DNA from: an uncultured Christensenellaceae bacterium
Lineage (GTDB): Bacteria > Bacillota > Clostridia > Christensenellales > CAG-314
DNA length: 64,000 nt
Assembly: GCA_910585195.1 (NCBI GenBank)
Contig: CAJUCX010000005.1
Span: forward strand, 32,013-96,012
Reading direction: 5' to 3'
The notes under the pieces are model-generated. The model searched no databases and was not told the origin of the DNA. It was given only the letters and a program-made list of their open reading frames with translations. Position numbers and translations under genes: made by a program. Shown here piece after piece: positions 51,869 to 60,097 of this stretch (positions are counted from its first letter, which is position 1; each line of letters opens with the position of its first letter).

Positions 51869-52072
51869 ATGGACATTGGCTCTCGCATTAAAGAATTAAG
51901 AAATTCTATGCAAATTTCACAACAAGAATTAGCAGATAAACTCGGCGTTGATAGAAGTACTATCGGGAAGTATGAAACAAATACTCGTATTCCGGAAGTT
52001 AAAATGCTTATTCAACTTGCGAAATTTTTTGATGTTACTACGGACTTTCTTTTAGGTTTAAGTGAATATTGA
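51869..52072 (+). CDS. XRE array gene 10 (group A)
   Basis: A 67-residue HTH protein of group A (GSRIKELRNSMQISQQELADKLG, recognition helix DRSTIGKYE at 28-36, closing FFDVTTDFLLGLSEY). More diverged from genes 1 and 3 than they are from each other; K28 is replaced by Asp at the start of the reading helix. 25 bases after gene 9, no ribosome site. Confidence 0.92.
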   Translation: MDIGSRIKELRNSMQISQQELADKLGVDRSTIGKYETNTRIPEVKMLIQLAKFFDVTTDFLLGLSEY

Positions 52073-52093
52073 TTAGTTATCTATATTTTAACT

Positions 52094-52134
52094 AACTAAC
52101 AGTTAGAAGTCAAGCATAAATTAACTAATAGTTA
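52094..52134. promoter_or_regulatory. Paired operators before array gene 11
   Basis: CTAAC-A-GTTAG (52096-52106) and TAACTA-A-TAGTTA (52122-52134) are two palindromes sharing AACTAAYAGTTA at a 29-base interval. Confidence 0.75.
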
Positions 52135-52149
52135 TATATTTAGTTTAAG

Positions 52150-52356
52150 ATGCATAAAATAATTAAAAAGCGTTTAATTGAGGAACTTACAAATAGTAAA
52201 TTTACTAAAAAAGAAATTGCTGATAAAATTGGTGTTTCACCTGAAATGATTACGCAATATATTACAACAAATAAATTGCCTACTTTAGAAAACTTTGCAA
52301 AATTGTGCAAAGAATTGGACTTATCTGCCGATTATATTTTAGGATTAAAAGATTAA
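52150..52356 (+). CDS. XRE array gene 11 (group C, diverged)
   Basis: A 68-residue HTH protein and the most diverged of the array (KRLIEELTNSKFTKKEIADKIG, recognition helix SPEMITQYI at 30-38, closing DLSADYILGLKD). The palindromes at 52094-52134 lie just upstream. A perfect 13-bp terminator begins six bases after the stop, and it is the only terminator found in the array. Confidence 0.9.
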   Translation: MHKIIKKRLIEELTNSKFTKKEIADKIGVSPEMITQYITTNKLPTLENFAKLCKELDLSADYILGLKD

Positions 52357-52361
52357 AAATT

Positions 52362-52392
52362 CAAAAGCAAACGGTTACACCGTTTGCTTTTG
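52362..52392 (+). terminator. Terminator closing the XRE array
   Basis: CAAAAGCAAACGG (52362-52374), TTACA loop, CCGTTTGCTTTTG (52380-52392). Perfect 13-bp stem with T-run in the 3' arm. Confidence 0.9.
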
Positions 52393-52415
52393 TCTTACTT
52401 GCCATAATTGACCCG

Positions 52416-52444
52416 TTGCGTTTTTTTTATTTGTCTTGTATAAT
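52416..52444 (+). promoter_or_regulatory. maf promoter (leaderless start)
   Basis: TTGCGT 52416-52421, 17-base spacer, TATAAT 52439-52444, seven bases to the ATG at 52452. Confidence 0.7.
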
Positions 52445-52451
52445 AAACAAA

Positions 52452-53171
52452 ATGAAAATTATTCTTGCGTCGGCGTCGCCTAGGAGAAAGCAGTTGCTTG
52501 CGGAAATCGTCAAAGACTTTTGCGTTTTAGCAAGCAATGCGGAAGAAATTGCCGATATGTCAAACCCGACCGAGGGCGTAAAAGTTTTGTCGCAAATAAA
52601 GGCGGAAAGCGTGTTTCAAAAAATCTGTATGGAGCAGCACGCAACCGACCAAAGCACTGCCTGCACTCAAAACAATGATAAAATACAAAACAGTGCAGAT
52701 AAACAAAACTTCAAAATACGCACTCAAGACAAAAGCGACGATATAAACGATAACCGTATTAGCGTGCAAAATGACAATAAAGACATTACAAACAAATTCG
52801 ACCCGTTGGTAATAGGCGCAGATACGATAGTTGTGTTAAACGGCAAAGTTTTGGGCAAGCCGAAAGACGAAAATCAGGCGCGGGAAATGTTGCAATCTTT
52901 ATCCGGCAAAACGCACAAAGTGATAACCGGCGTTACGGTAATGTCAAAAACAAACACAATCACCTTTGCGGAAGAATCGTCGGTTACCTTCAAAAAACTT
53001 GACGAGCGGCAAATTACGGAGTATATAAAAAGCGGTTCTCCTTTCGACAAGGCGGGCGCTTACGGCATACAGGACAGCGGTTTCGTTGCGGAAATAAAGG
53101 GCAGTTACAAAAACGTAATGGGTTTGCCTGTAGAACGGCTTACGGAAATTTTACAAACTTACGGAGGATAA
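52452..53171 (+). CDS. maf: Maf-family nucleoside triphosphate pyrophosphatase with a polar insert
   Basis: A 239-residue enzyme that hydrolyses non-canonical or pyrimidine nucleoside triphosphates and is linked to septum formation. ASASPRRKQLL (6-16) is the signature. GADTIVVLNGKVLGKPKD (about 122-139), SGKTHKVITGV and SGSPFDKAGAYGIQD follow in order. Between residues about 58 and 116 lies a Gln/Asn/Asp/Lys-rich insert some 50 residues longer than usual, probably a disordered loop. No ribosome site; the -10 box is seven bases upstream. It heads a Maf/MreB/MinD neighbourhood. Confidence 0.92.
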   Translation: MKIILASASPRRKQLLAEIVKDFCVLASNAEEIADMSNPTEGVKVLSQIKAESVFQKICMEQHATDQSTACTQNNDKIQNSADKQNFKIRTQDKSDDINDNRISVQNDNKDITNKFDPLVIGADTIVVLNGKVLGKPKDENQAREMLQSLSGKTHKVITGVTVMSKTNTITFAEESSVTFKKLDERQITEYIKSGSPFDKAGAYGIQDSGFVAEIKGSYKNVMGLPVERLTEILQTYGG

Positions 53172-53172
53172 A

Positions 53173-54150
53173 ATGGCTAATTTCGATTTGGCTTTGGACT
53201 TGGGGTCTGACTTTATAAGCGTGTTGACAAACACAAGCGACGCGTTAATCAAACAGCACAATTTTATTGCTATTCAAGAAGACAACAACGAAATTTTGGC
53301 TTGCGGAAACGGCGCGGTAAAACTTTTCAACCACAATCCGCAAAACGTAAAACTCGTAAGACCGCTTGAAGAATGCAACATAAAAAACAAAGATTATTTC
53401 GACTGTTATTTCAACTGGCTGTTTACAGTAATAAACGAAAAAGCCTTTGACGACCAAAAGGCAAGAATTTTGTGCGTAGTGCCGAGCGGAGTAAACTCCA
53501 ACGAAAAAAAGATGTTAGAAACTTCCTTCATAAACCTCGGGGCGCGTTCCGTCGTGTTTACCGAGGCGCCTAAGGCTGCGCAAAAGATAATCGCGCAGGA
53601 GTTCAAAACGGAAAGCGGCGTCGTAGTCGACCTCGGCAGCACCATTGCCGACTTCGGCTGTTTTGCCGACGGCGTTATGACAAGCGGTTGCAGTCTTTAT
53701 CTCGGCGGACGGCAGTTTGACGTGGGCATAAAGCAGTTTATAGAGTCGCAATACAATATGTACGTAGACTTGCAGCAGGCAGAAAAAGTCAAAAAACAAT
53801 GCAGTATGTTTGACAACAACGTCGCGCACGTTATTGTAGACGGTATGAATTTCGAAAACAAAAGCGTAGAGAAGGCGGAAGTTCCGTTGCGCGCGCTTTA
53901 CGACGTTTTGGCGCAGTATCTCAACAAATACAGCACGGTTATAAAAAGCATGATAAGAAGTTCCGACGCGGAAGTTATAGAAAAACTGAAACTCGGCGGA
54001 ATTTATCTTTGCGGAGGTTTGAGCAATCTCGAAGGCATTGCGGAATATCTGTCGAGAAGCACGGAAGTGGAAGTTAAAGTTTCCGCCTACGGGGCAAACG
54101 CCGTTATTTACGGTGCTAGGCTTATGCTGGAAGACGTTTTTGCAAGATAA
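53173..54150 (+). CDS. MreB-like actin-fold protein
   Basis: A 325-residue ASKHA/actin-fold protein in the position of mreB. Phosphate-1 DLALDLGSDFISVLT (5-19), the connect segment FTEAPKAAQKI, phosphate-2 VVVDLGSTIADFGCF (about 150-164) and the adenosine loop YLCGGLSNLEGIAEYL match the MreB/FtsA fold. However, it is strongly diverged (true MreB has DLGTANTLVY and DIGGGTTD). It may be a cytoskeletal or assembly factor rather than a filament-forming MreB. GGAGG in the maf tail; one base separates the genes. Confidence 0.82.
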   Translation: MANFDLALDLGSDFISVLTNTSDALIKQHNFIAIQEDNNEILACGNGAVKLFNHNPQNVKLVRPLEECNIKNKDYFDCYFNWLFTVINEKAFDDQKARILCVVPSGVNSNEKKMLETSFINLGARSVVFTEAPKAAQKIIAQEFKTESGVVVDLGSTIADFGCFADGVMTSGCSLYLGGRQFDVGIKQFIESQYNMYVDLQQAEKVKKQCSMFDNNVAHVIVDGMNFENKSVEKAEVPLRALYDVLAQYLNKYSTVIKSMIRSSDAEVIEKLKLGGIYLCGGLSNLEGIAEYLSRSTEVEVKVSAYGANAVIYGARLMLEDVFAR

Positions 54151-54336
54151 ACTTAAAAACAAAAGCGTATAGCCGTATGCGATGTTTATCGCACTGTAAA
54201 GTTTTTAAGTTTGTGCACTATAATATTGCAAAGACGCTTAAAAAAATTTTATAAATTATAAAGTTTTGTATGATATTTACCGTATAAAGATTAACACTTG
54301 CAAAAGTGCTTAAAAATTTTGACTAAAAATGTATTA

Positions 54337-54379
54337 AAAAGGGTTGTTTTGGTTTTGTGCCAAAACGGCTCTTTTTTTT
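54337..54379 (+). terminator. Terminator between mreB-like gene and minD
   Basis: A 16-bp stem including several G-U pairs (54337-54352 with 54360-54375), seven-base loop, followed by T. TATAAT at 54382-54387 lies just after it. The rest of the 258-base gap is AT-rich with no other signal. Confidence 0.85.
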
Positions 54380-54408
54380 AGTATAATAAAAGCCCTACGG
54401 AGGCGGTT

Positions 54409-55197
54409 ATGGCAAGACGAATTGTTATCACAAGCGGCAAAGGTGGCGTCGGCAAGACGACTTTCGTCGCTAATTTGGGCGTAAGGCTTGCAAGGCGCGG
54501 ACTGCGCGTGTGTATGATTGATTTGGACTTGGGTCTAAACAATCTTGACGTTATTTTGGGTGCGGAAAACAAAGTGATTTTCGATATTGTAGACGTTGTG
54601 GAAGGCAAGTGCCGTCTTAAACAAGCGTTGGTACAGGACGAAAACTGCAACTCTTTATATCTGCTGCCGAGTTGCAAAAACGCAAGCAAGGGTATGATTT
54701 CCGGTCAAAACGTAAAACTCGTCGTTGAGCGTATGAGTCGCATTTTCGACTACATTTTGATTGACTGTCCTGCCGGCATAGGCACGGGATTTCACCGCGC
54801 GGTTTCTGCTGCGGACGAGGCGATTGTCGTTATGACGCCTACGCTTACAAGCGTAAGAGATGCGAAAAAAGCGGTGTCGCTGCTTAAAAGTTACGACCTG
54901 ATTTCCATTAAAGGGGTGGTAAACCGTTTGCGTGGCGATATGGTAATGAGCGGCGAAATGATGGACGCTTTTGAAATTTTTACTATGCTGGAAGTTCAAC
55001 CGCTCGGTATCATACCCGACGACGATATTTTAAGTTTCAGACTGCCGGGCGAGACGGAAAAAAATATGCCGTCGGATACGGCGTTTGAAATGGTCGCTAC
55101 AAATTTGCACGAAGGCACGGACTATATGTTTGACTGCATTTCGCGTTACAGCGGGTTCTTCGGCAACATCAGAAGAAAAATAAAACGCAGAGCGTAA
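54409..55197 (+). CDS. minD: Septum-site ATPase MinD
   Basis: A 262-residue deviant-Walker-A ATPase: SGKGGVGKTTFVANLG (5-20), IDLDLGLNNLDVILG (switch, about 39-53), DYILIDCPAGIG (Walker B). The C-terminal residues FFGNIRRKIKRRA form the amphipathic membrane-targeting helix. It positions division or morphogenesis factors at the membrane. No minC or minE is next to it. GGAGGCGG six bases before the ATG; TATAAT 54382-54387 is the probable -10. Confidence 0.95.
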   Translation: MARRIVITSGKGGVGKTTFVANLGVRLARRGLRVCMIDLDLGLNNLDVILGAENKVIFDIVDVVEGKCRLKQALVQDENCNSLYLLPSCKNASKGMISGQNVKLVVERMSRIFDYILIDCPAGIGTGFHRAVSAADEAIVVMTPTLTSVRDAKKAVSLLKSYDLISIKGVVNRLRGDMVMSGEMMDAFEIFTMLEVQPLGIIPDDDILSFRLPGETEKNMPSDTAFEMVATNLHEGTDYMFDCISRYSGFFGNIRRKIKRRA

Positions 55198-55426
55198 AAG
55201 TGTATTTTTTTACGCGCGCAATACCGTGCAAAAAACGTTGAATAACGCATTCGGGCATTTATATAAAATGTCTAGACTGCATATTCGACGGTTTTTTGCA
55301 TTATTGCGGTTTTTTCCGCAAGGTTTGCAAAAAATTCAAACACATTGCATAAGTTTGGTAAGTATATTTGCATATTTTTGTACATACATTGTAGGGAAAA
55401 TCAGCGAAAAGCGGAGGATATGCAAA

Positions 55427-56236
55427 GTGAAGTATGACGATATGCCGACTTATGAAAACAACGCTACCGAAAACGAGTGGTTGAGCGTTAAATTTACGCA
55501 GTCGAAAAAAATCGACGAAGAAACCAAAGAAATGATGGAAAATAACGGAAAGGTCAAAAAATTCTTTTCCGACGGCGTAAGCAAAGTAAAAGGGCTGTTT
55601 GCAAAAAAACAAAAACAGGCGCAAGTGCAGGAATATTTGCACCAAACCGTTGCACAAGATTTGCAGGACGAGCAGGAAACTTGCGCTCCCGTAATAGAGC
55701 GCAAAATGCCTAAAATGCGCGGACGCTTAAGTAAAGACAAGGCAAAACGCATTTGGCAAAAGAGTTGGAAGCCCGCCGCGGCGTGCCTTGTAATCGTCGG
55801 CGTGCTTATAGGCATGCGTTATGCCGACGCAGGTTTTGTCGGCGACGTATTCGGCTATGCAAAAGACACTTTTACTTCTACGATAGTTGCCCCTCAGACG
55901 GAAGCGGACAATCCAAACACCGTTGTTATGCCGTCAAACGCGGAAGTTGCGATTACCGATGGCGACATTACTTTGTCGGGCGGCAGTCTTGCGGTCAACC
56001 TTAAAGCAGGCACTGTAACCGACGTTACCGAAACGGGCGTTACAGTAAGCGTAGGCGACAAGTTTGACATAGTATACTCCAACTTGTCGGAAGTTTTGGT
56101 AAACGTAGGCGACAGCGTGGCGCAGTATCATGTTTTGGGCAAATACGACGACAGCGCAATTGTAAATTTAATCGTTGACGGTCAAAAACTTACGGGCGTT
56201 TCTGCCGACGGCTTTACTTTGAAATGGCAAGTATAA
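55427..56236 (+). CDS. spoIVFA: SpoIVFA-like protein with degenerate LytM domain
   Basis: A 269-residue protein. A charged cytoplasmic N-terminal half (KVKKFFSDGVSKVKGLFAKK) precedes one membrane segment (about 120-137, AAACLVIVGVLIGM). A beta-rich C-terminal domain follows, ending DKFDIVYSNLSEVLVNVGDSV, a LytM/M23 fold without the zinc-binding HxH. This is the layout of SpoIVFA, the partner and inhibitor of the SpoIVFB protease. The start is GTG 55427, nine bases after GGAGG; a longer frame from 55226 is not supported. It overlaps spoIVFB by 13 bases. Identity rests mainly on context. Confidence 0.78.
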   Translation: MKYDDMPTYENNATENEWLSVKFTQSKKIDEETKEMMENNGKVKKFFSDGVSKVKGLFAKKQKQAQVQEYLHQTVAQDLQDEQETCAPVIERKMPKMRGRLSKDKAKRIWQKSWKPAAACLVIVGVLIGMRYADAGFVGDVFGYAKDTFTSTIVAPQTEADNPNTVVMPSNAEVAITDGDITLSGGSLAVNLKAGTVTDVTETGVTVSVGDKFDIVYSNLSEVLVNVGDSVAQYHVLGKYDDSAIVNLIVDGQKLTGVSADGFTLKWQV

Positions 56237-57084
56237 AACAAGATAAGTTAAAATTTAAGGTCGGCGCAAGTTTTTTTGCGCTGACTTTTTTAATGCTAAT
56301 TACCAAAAATGCTTTTTTCTTCGGCAACTATATTTTGGCTGTGGTTCTGCACGAGTTTGCGCACGAGTTTGCCGCAAGACGGCTTTGTTATAAGACTAAA
56401 GAAATTTATCTGTCTGCGTTCGGTGCGGTGCTTTACGGCGAGTTCGAAGGGGTAAGACTTGACGACGAAATAAAAATCGCCTTGGCAGGACCGTTGCTCA
56501 ATTTGGCGCTTGCCGTATTTACTTTGGCTTTGTGGTGGCTGTTTCCGCAGTGCTATACATTTACGCAGCCTTTTTATCTTGCAAATATGTGCATATTTGC
56601 AGTCAACCTTTTGCCGTGCTATCCGTTAGACGGTGGAAGGGTGCTGTTTGGCTTGCTAAACAAAAAATACGGTCTTGCAAAAAGCAAAAAAATTTTCCGC
56701 ACGGCAGGCATTGTATTTTCTTTTATATTCTTTTTACTGTTTGCGGCAACCTGCATTTTTGTATCCGTAAATCTTACTTTCGGTTTGTTTGCGATATTTT
56801 TGTTTATGGGCGCTACCGATATGACGAAACAAAACGTATATCAAAAGGCGGTGGGCTTAAACTTAAATGCAAAAAAACTGGGTAAAGGTATGGAAGTAAA
56901 AACTTTTGCGCTGTCCTGCGAAAGCACAGTCGCAAATTTAATAAGGTTAAAAAACAATCATTACCTAGTCAACGTAGAAGTCGTAGACGCAAATATGACT
57001 TTGATTTCCGCATTCGGTTATGATGAAGTCGAAGACATTTTGCTTAACTACCCGTTGGACACCAAACTTAAAGATATAGGCTGA
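56224..57084 (+). CDS. spoIVFB: Site-2 intramembrane protease, SpoIVFB-like (M50)
   Basis: A 286-residue polytopic zinc protease. LHEFAHEF at about 40-47 gives the HExxH metal site and NLLPCYPLDGGRVL near 130 gives the third ligand Asp. About four to six membrane segments and a C-terminal CBS-like region (CESTVANLIRLKNNHYLVNVEV) complete the SpoIVFB architecture. In Bacillus it cleaves pro-sigma-K during sporulation. Overlap with the SpoIVFA-like gene supports a protease/partner pair. No pro-sigma-K gene is in the window. Confidence 0.88.
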   Translation: MASIKQDKLKFKVGASFFALTFLMLITKNAFFFGNYILAVVLHEFAHEFAARRLCYKTKEIYLSAFGAVLYGEFEGVRLDDEIKIALAGPLLNLALAVFTLALWWLFPQCYTFTQPFYLANMCIFAVNLLPCYPLDGGRVLFGLLNKKYGLAKSKKIFRTAGIVFSFIFFLLFAATCIFVSVNLTFGLFAIFLFMGATDMTKQNVYQKAVGLNLNAKKLGKGMEVKTFALSCESTVANLIRLKNNHYLVNVEVVDANMTLISAFGYDEVEDILLNYPLDTKLKDIG

Positions 57085-57199
57085 TTCTATCGCAAAGCGC
57101 CTTTTGCCGTAAGATGATTTTAAGTTTTGACAATAAACTTAAATGCTTAAACGGTAATCGGCGCGTTTGCTTTATTTGCCTATCGATAAAATAAAGACA

Positions 57200-57229
57200 T
57201 TGACTTATTTGCCTGCAAACTGTTATAAT
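57200..57229 (+). promoter_or_regulatory. Promoter of the TIGR03960 gene
   Basis: TTGACT 57200-57205, 18-base spacer, TATAAT 57224-57229, 25 bases before the ATG. Confidence 0.75.
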
Positions 57230-57253
57230 TAGCGGCAGGAACAGGTAAAGTTT

Positions 57254-59047
57254 ATGAATTTCAGCGATGTGCAAAAACCGTCAAGATACGTCGGCGGAGA
57301 GTTCGGCGTGCCGACTATGAAGACCGACGCGTCAACCACGTTTTGTATGTGTTTTCCCGATAGTTACGAAGTGGGTATGTCAAACCTCGGCATACGCATT
57401 TTGTATTATATACTCAACGAGCAGCCGCAGGTCAGGTGCGAAAGGTGTTTCGCGCCGTGGCTCGATTATGCGCAATATCTAAAAGAACGCAATTTGCCGC
57501 TTTCAAGTATAGAAACAAAGCTGCCGTTAAAAAACTTCGATATGTTGGGATTTTCTCTGCAATACGAGTTGAGTTACAGCAATATTCTTTATATGCTGGA
57601 CTTGGCAGGCATACCGTTTTTTGCCAAAGACAGGGCCGAAAACTTTCCGCTTCTCATAGCAGGAGGACCGTGCGTCGTAAATGCAGAGCCCGTGGCAGAC
57701 TTTTTTGATATAATCAACGTCGGAGAGGGCGAAGAAATGCTTACGCAAATTGTCTTGGCTTACGACAAATATAAAGGCAAAATGACCAAACGGCAATTTT
57801 TGCAATATGCCAATGACAATATAGAAGGCGTTTACGTTCCGTCGCTTACAAGTTTTGAAGAAAAAGACGGCAAGATAACAAAAATAAACACTACGCACAA
57901 AACCAAAAGAGTGTTTGTGCGCGATCTGGACAAAGCCTACTTTCCCGATAAGGCGATAGTTTCCAATATAGAACTCGTTCACGACCGCGCTGTGGCAGAG
58001 TTGTTTCGCGGTTGTGCAAACGGCTGTCGTTTTTGTCAGGCTGGGTTTATTTACCGTCCTGTCAGAGAGCGCAGCGTCGGGCGTATGACGGATATATGCA
58101 ACGGTTTGATTGCAAACACCGGTTACGACGAGCTGTCGTTAAACAGTCTTTCAACGGGCGATTACTCCTCGTTAAAGCAACTTATACAAAATTTACAGCC
58201 GCTTGTAAAGGGCAAAAACGTACGCATTGCTTTGCCCAGTTTAAGGCTTGACACCTTTGACGGCGAGTTTGCGGAAAACAACAGACTTTCCTCTTTGACT
58301 TTCGCGCCCGAGGCAGGTACGCAAAGACTGCGTAACGTTATAAATAAAAACATCACGCACGAAAATATTACGGAAGGCGTTATATCTGCCTTTCAACGCG
58401 GCTTTTCTACCGTAAAACTTTATTTTATGCTGGGTTTGCCGACTGAAACAATGGAAGACATAGACGGTATTTGCCAACTTGCATATGAAATAAAATCGCT
58501 GTTTTACAAATACCGCAGCAGCAAAAAAGATATAAAGATAAACGTAAGCGTTGCAACCTTTATACCTAAACCGCATACGCCTTTTCAATGGGAGGCGTTC
58601 GATACAGAGGAAAACGTCGCCCGAAAGCAACAGTATATGCGTCAAAAACTGCGCAACAAAAATATTTCGCTTTCTTGGCACGACTACGAGTCGTCGGTAA
58701 TGGAGGCAGTGCTTGCGCGCGGCGACAGAAAACTTGGCGCTGTGCTTGCGCGCGCCTATCAACTGGGCGCAAAGTTTGACGGCTGGACGGAGTATTTCAA
58801 CTTCAACGCATATATGCAGGCGTTTGAAGAACTCGGCATTGACTATAAACAATATTTGAGAGAAAGGTCGGAAGACGAAATTTTGCCGTGGGATTATTTG
58901 GATATGGGCGTGGACAAAGATTTTTTGCTTAAAGAAAGGCACAAGGCATATTGTGCGGAAAGCACTTTAAGTTGCAGCAAAAAATGCAATGCCTGCGGTT
59001 TGCAAAAAGAAAAAATTTGCAAAGTGTTAAATGCAAAAGGGGTGTAG
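57254..59047 (+). CDS. TIGR03960-family B12-binding-fold radical SAM protein
   Basis: A 597-residue protein. The N-terminal domain has a cobalamin-binding-like fold (CFPDSYEVGMSNLG and LIAGGPCVVNAEPVADFFD). It is followed by a radical SAM core with CANGCRFCQAGFIYRPVRERS (CxxxCxxC at about 255-262) and FAPEAGTQRLRNVINKN. The end carries CSKKCNACGLQK, a possible extra cluster site. The family is widespread in Firmicutes next to TIGR03936 and the rng/rplU region, and its reaction is unknown. Confidence 0.93.
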   Translation: MNFSDVQKPSRYVGGEFGVPTMKTDASTTFCMCFPDSYEVGMSNLGIRILYYILNEQPQVRCERCFAPWLDYAQYLKERNLPLSSIETKLPLKNFDMLGFSLQYELSYSNILYMLDLAGIPFFAKDRAENFPLLIAGGPCVVNAEPVADFFDIINVGEGEEMLTQIVLAYDKYKGKMTKRQFLQYANDNIEGVYVPSLTSFEEKDGKITKINTTHKTKRVFVRDLDKAYFPDKAIVSNIELVHDRAVAELFRGCANGCRFCQAGFIYRPVRERSVGRMTDICNGLIANTGYDELSLNSLSTGDYSSLKQLIQNLQPLVKGKNVRIALPSLRLDTFDGEFAENNRLSSLTFAPEAGTQRLRNVINKNITHENITEGVISAFQRGFSTVKLYFMLGLPTETMEDIDGICQLAYEIKSLFYKYRSSKKDIKINVSVATFIPKPHTPFQWEAFDTEENVARKQQYMRQKLRNKNISLSWHDYESSVMEAVLARGDRKLGAVLARAYQLGAKFDGWTEYFNFNAYMQAFEELGIDYKQYLRERSEDEILPWDYLDMGVDKDFLLKERHKAYCAESTLSCSKKCNACGLQKEKICKVLNAKGV

Positions 59048-59048
59048 T

Positions 59049-59693
59049 ATGTTAGTGGTTAAATATAAAAAGACAGGTGCCGCTTGCTACGTTTCGCATA
59101 TAGATACTTTGCGCACCGTCGGCAGAATTTTCGGCAGGGCAAATTTCGAGGTAAATTACAGCGAAGGGTTCAATCCGCATATGCTCACTTTCTTTTCTCC
59201 GCCAAATGCAGTCGGGGTGGAAAGCCTGTGCGAATACGTTGCCGTTTCCGCAAAATATGCAGACGATTTTTTACAGCGATTTAATGATAATGCCCCTGCG
59301 GGCTTTGTTGCGGAAAAACTTTGGCAATTTTGCAAAAATCCAAATTTGGCAAAGGAAATAAACTCTGCCGAGTATTTGTTTAAGTGCAAAAGCATAGGCA
59401 AATTCGACTTACAAAAGCTGATTGATGCTACGGAGTTTATAGTCGAGTATAAGGACAAAAACGGCGTAAAACAAAAGGATTATAAAAATTACGTTTTGTC
59501 TTTGGAAGTAGCAGATGATGACACAATCAAAGCAAAATTGAAATTCGGCAACGAAAATCTGCGCCCCGACAGGTTTCTGTCCGGCTTTCAAAAGTTTTTC
59601 GATTTGCCTAAACAAGATTGCAAAATAACAAAAACGCAGGTTTTCGTAAACGAAAAAACTGCTGACGACTTTTTGAATAATTTTGAAAAATAA
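59049..59693 (+). CDS. TIGR03936 / DUF2344 family protein
   Basis: A 214-residue cytoplasmic protein with the family opening VVKYKKTGAACYVSHIDTLRTVGRIFGRANFEVNYSEGFNPH, always encoded beside the radical SAM partner, as here. Two bases separate the genes. The start is ATG 59049 after GGGGTG; an earlier ATG at 59031 overlaps the radical SAM gene. It is thought to cooperate with that protein in an unknown RNA- or ribosome-related modification. The rng and rplU genes usually found next are absent. Confidence 0.92.
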   Translation: MLVVKYKKTGAACYVSHIDTLRTVGRIFGRANFEVNYSEGFNPHMLTFFSPPNAVGVESLCEYVAVSAKYADDFLQRFNDNAPAGFVAEKLWQFCKNPNLAKEINSAEYLFKCKSIGKFDLQKLIDATEFIVEYKDKNGVKQKDYKNYVLSLEVADDDTIKAKLKFGNENLRPDRFLSGFQKFFDLPKQDCKITKTQVFVNEKTADDFLNNFEK

Positions 59694-59740
59694 AAATATT
59701 TTTTATCGTGTCTGAAATAACTTCATAAAATATAAAACCA

Positions 59741-59770
59741 AACCCAACCGAAAGGTTGGGTTATTTTTTT
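59741..59770 (+). terminator. Terminator after TIGR03936 gene
   Basis: AACCCAACC-GAAA-GGTTGGGTT (59741-59762), GNRA loop, then ATTTTTTTT. Confidence 0.93.
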
Positions 59771-59836
59771 TGAAAAAATTTTTATGTGCACTTATACGGG
59801 TGCAAAGTTGTCGAAAATTTGTAGTATAGTAATCGT

Positions 59837-60046
59837 ATGAAAGAAAATTTTATATCACGACTCAAACTTTTAATGATTTATAACAACGACAACTATTCGT
59901 CATTGGCAAGAAAAATAAATGTTTCATGTCAAGCGGTTTTTAATTGGCTTAACGGTAAGCGTATCCCTAAAATAACTTATATTGAAAGAATTGCCGATTG
60001 TTACGAAGTTTCTACTGATTATCTCTTGGGAAGAACGAGTTGTTAA
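59837..60046 (+). CDS. XRE-family regulator, outlying group B member
   Basis: A 69-residue single-domain HTH protein that aligns end to end with group B of the 49-52 kb array: ENFISRLKLLM opening, recognition helix SCQAVFNWL at about 30-38, closing EVSTDYLLGRTSC. TATAGT (59825-59830) ends six bases before the ATG, with no ribosome site. TTAAAATTAAAG after its stop matches the array's group B 3' flank. This shows it was copied from, or to, the array. It lies 51 bases before the P-type ATPase gene, a possible target. Confidence 0.92.
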   Translation: MKENFISRLKLLMIYNNDNYSSLARKINVSCQAVFNWLNGKRIPKITYIERIADCYEVSTDYLLGRTSC

Positions 60047-60097
60047 AATTAAAGCGCTTGTTTCATATCTTGCAATTTTCAAGAATAAAATTTAGAT

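Noticed and set aside
49420..52356. Reading the XRE cluster as a CRISPR array or as a prophage control region
   Set aside because: Repeats are coding paralogues, not short identical repeats with spacers, and no integrase, terminase, portal or lysis gene lies nearby.
49420..52356. Toxin-antitoxin modules
   Set aside because: No toxin-like partner gene lies beside any of the eleven regulators; neighbouring frames are all further HTH proteins.
55226..55426. N-terminal extension of the SpoIVFA-like protein
   Set aside because: GGAGG nine bases before GTG at 55427 marks a proper start; the extension is hydrophobic and AT-rich and would add an unexpected domain.
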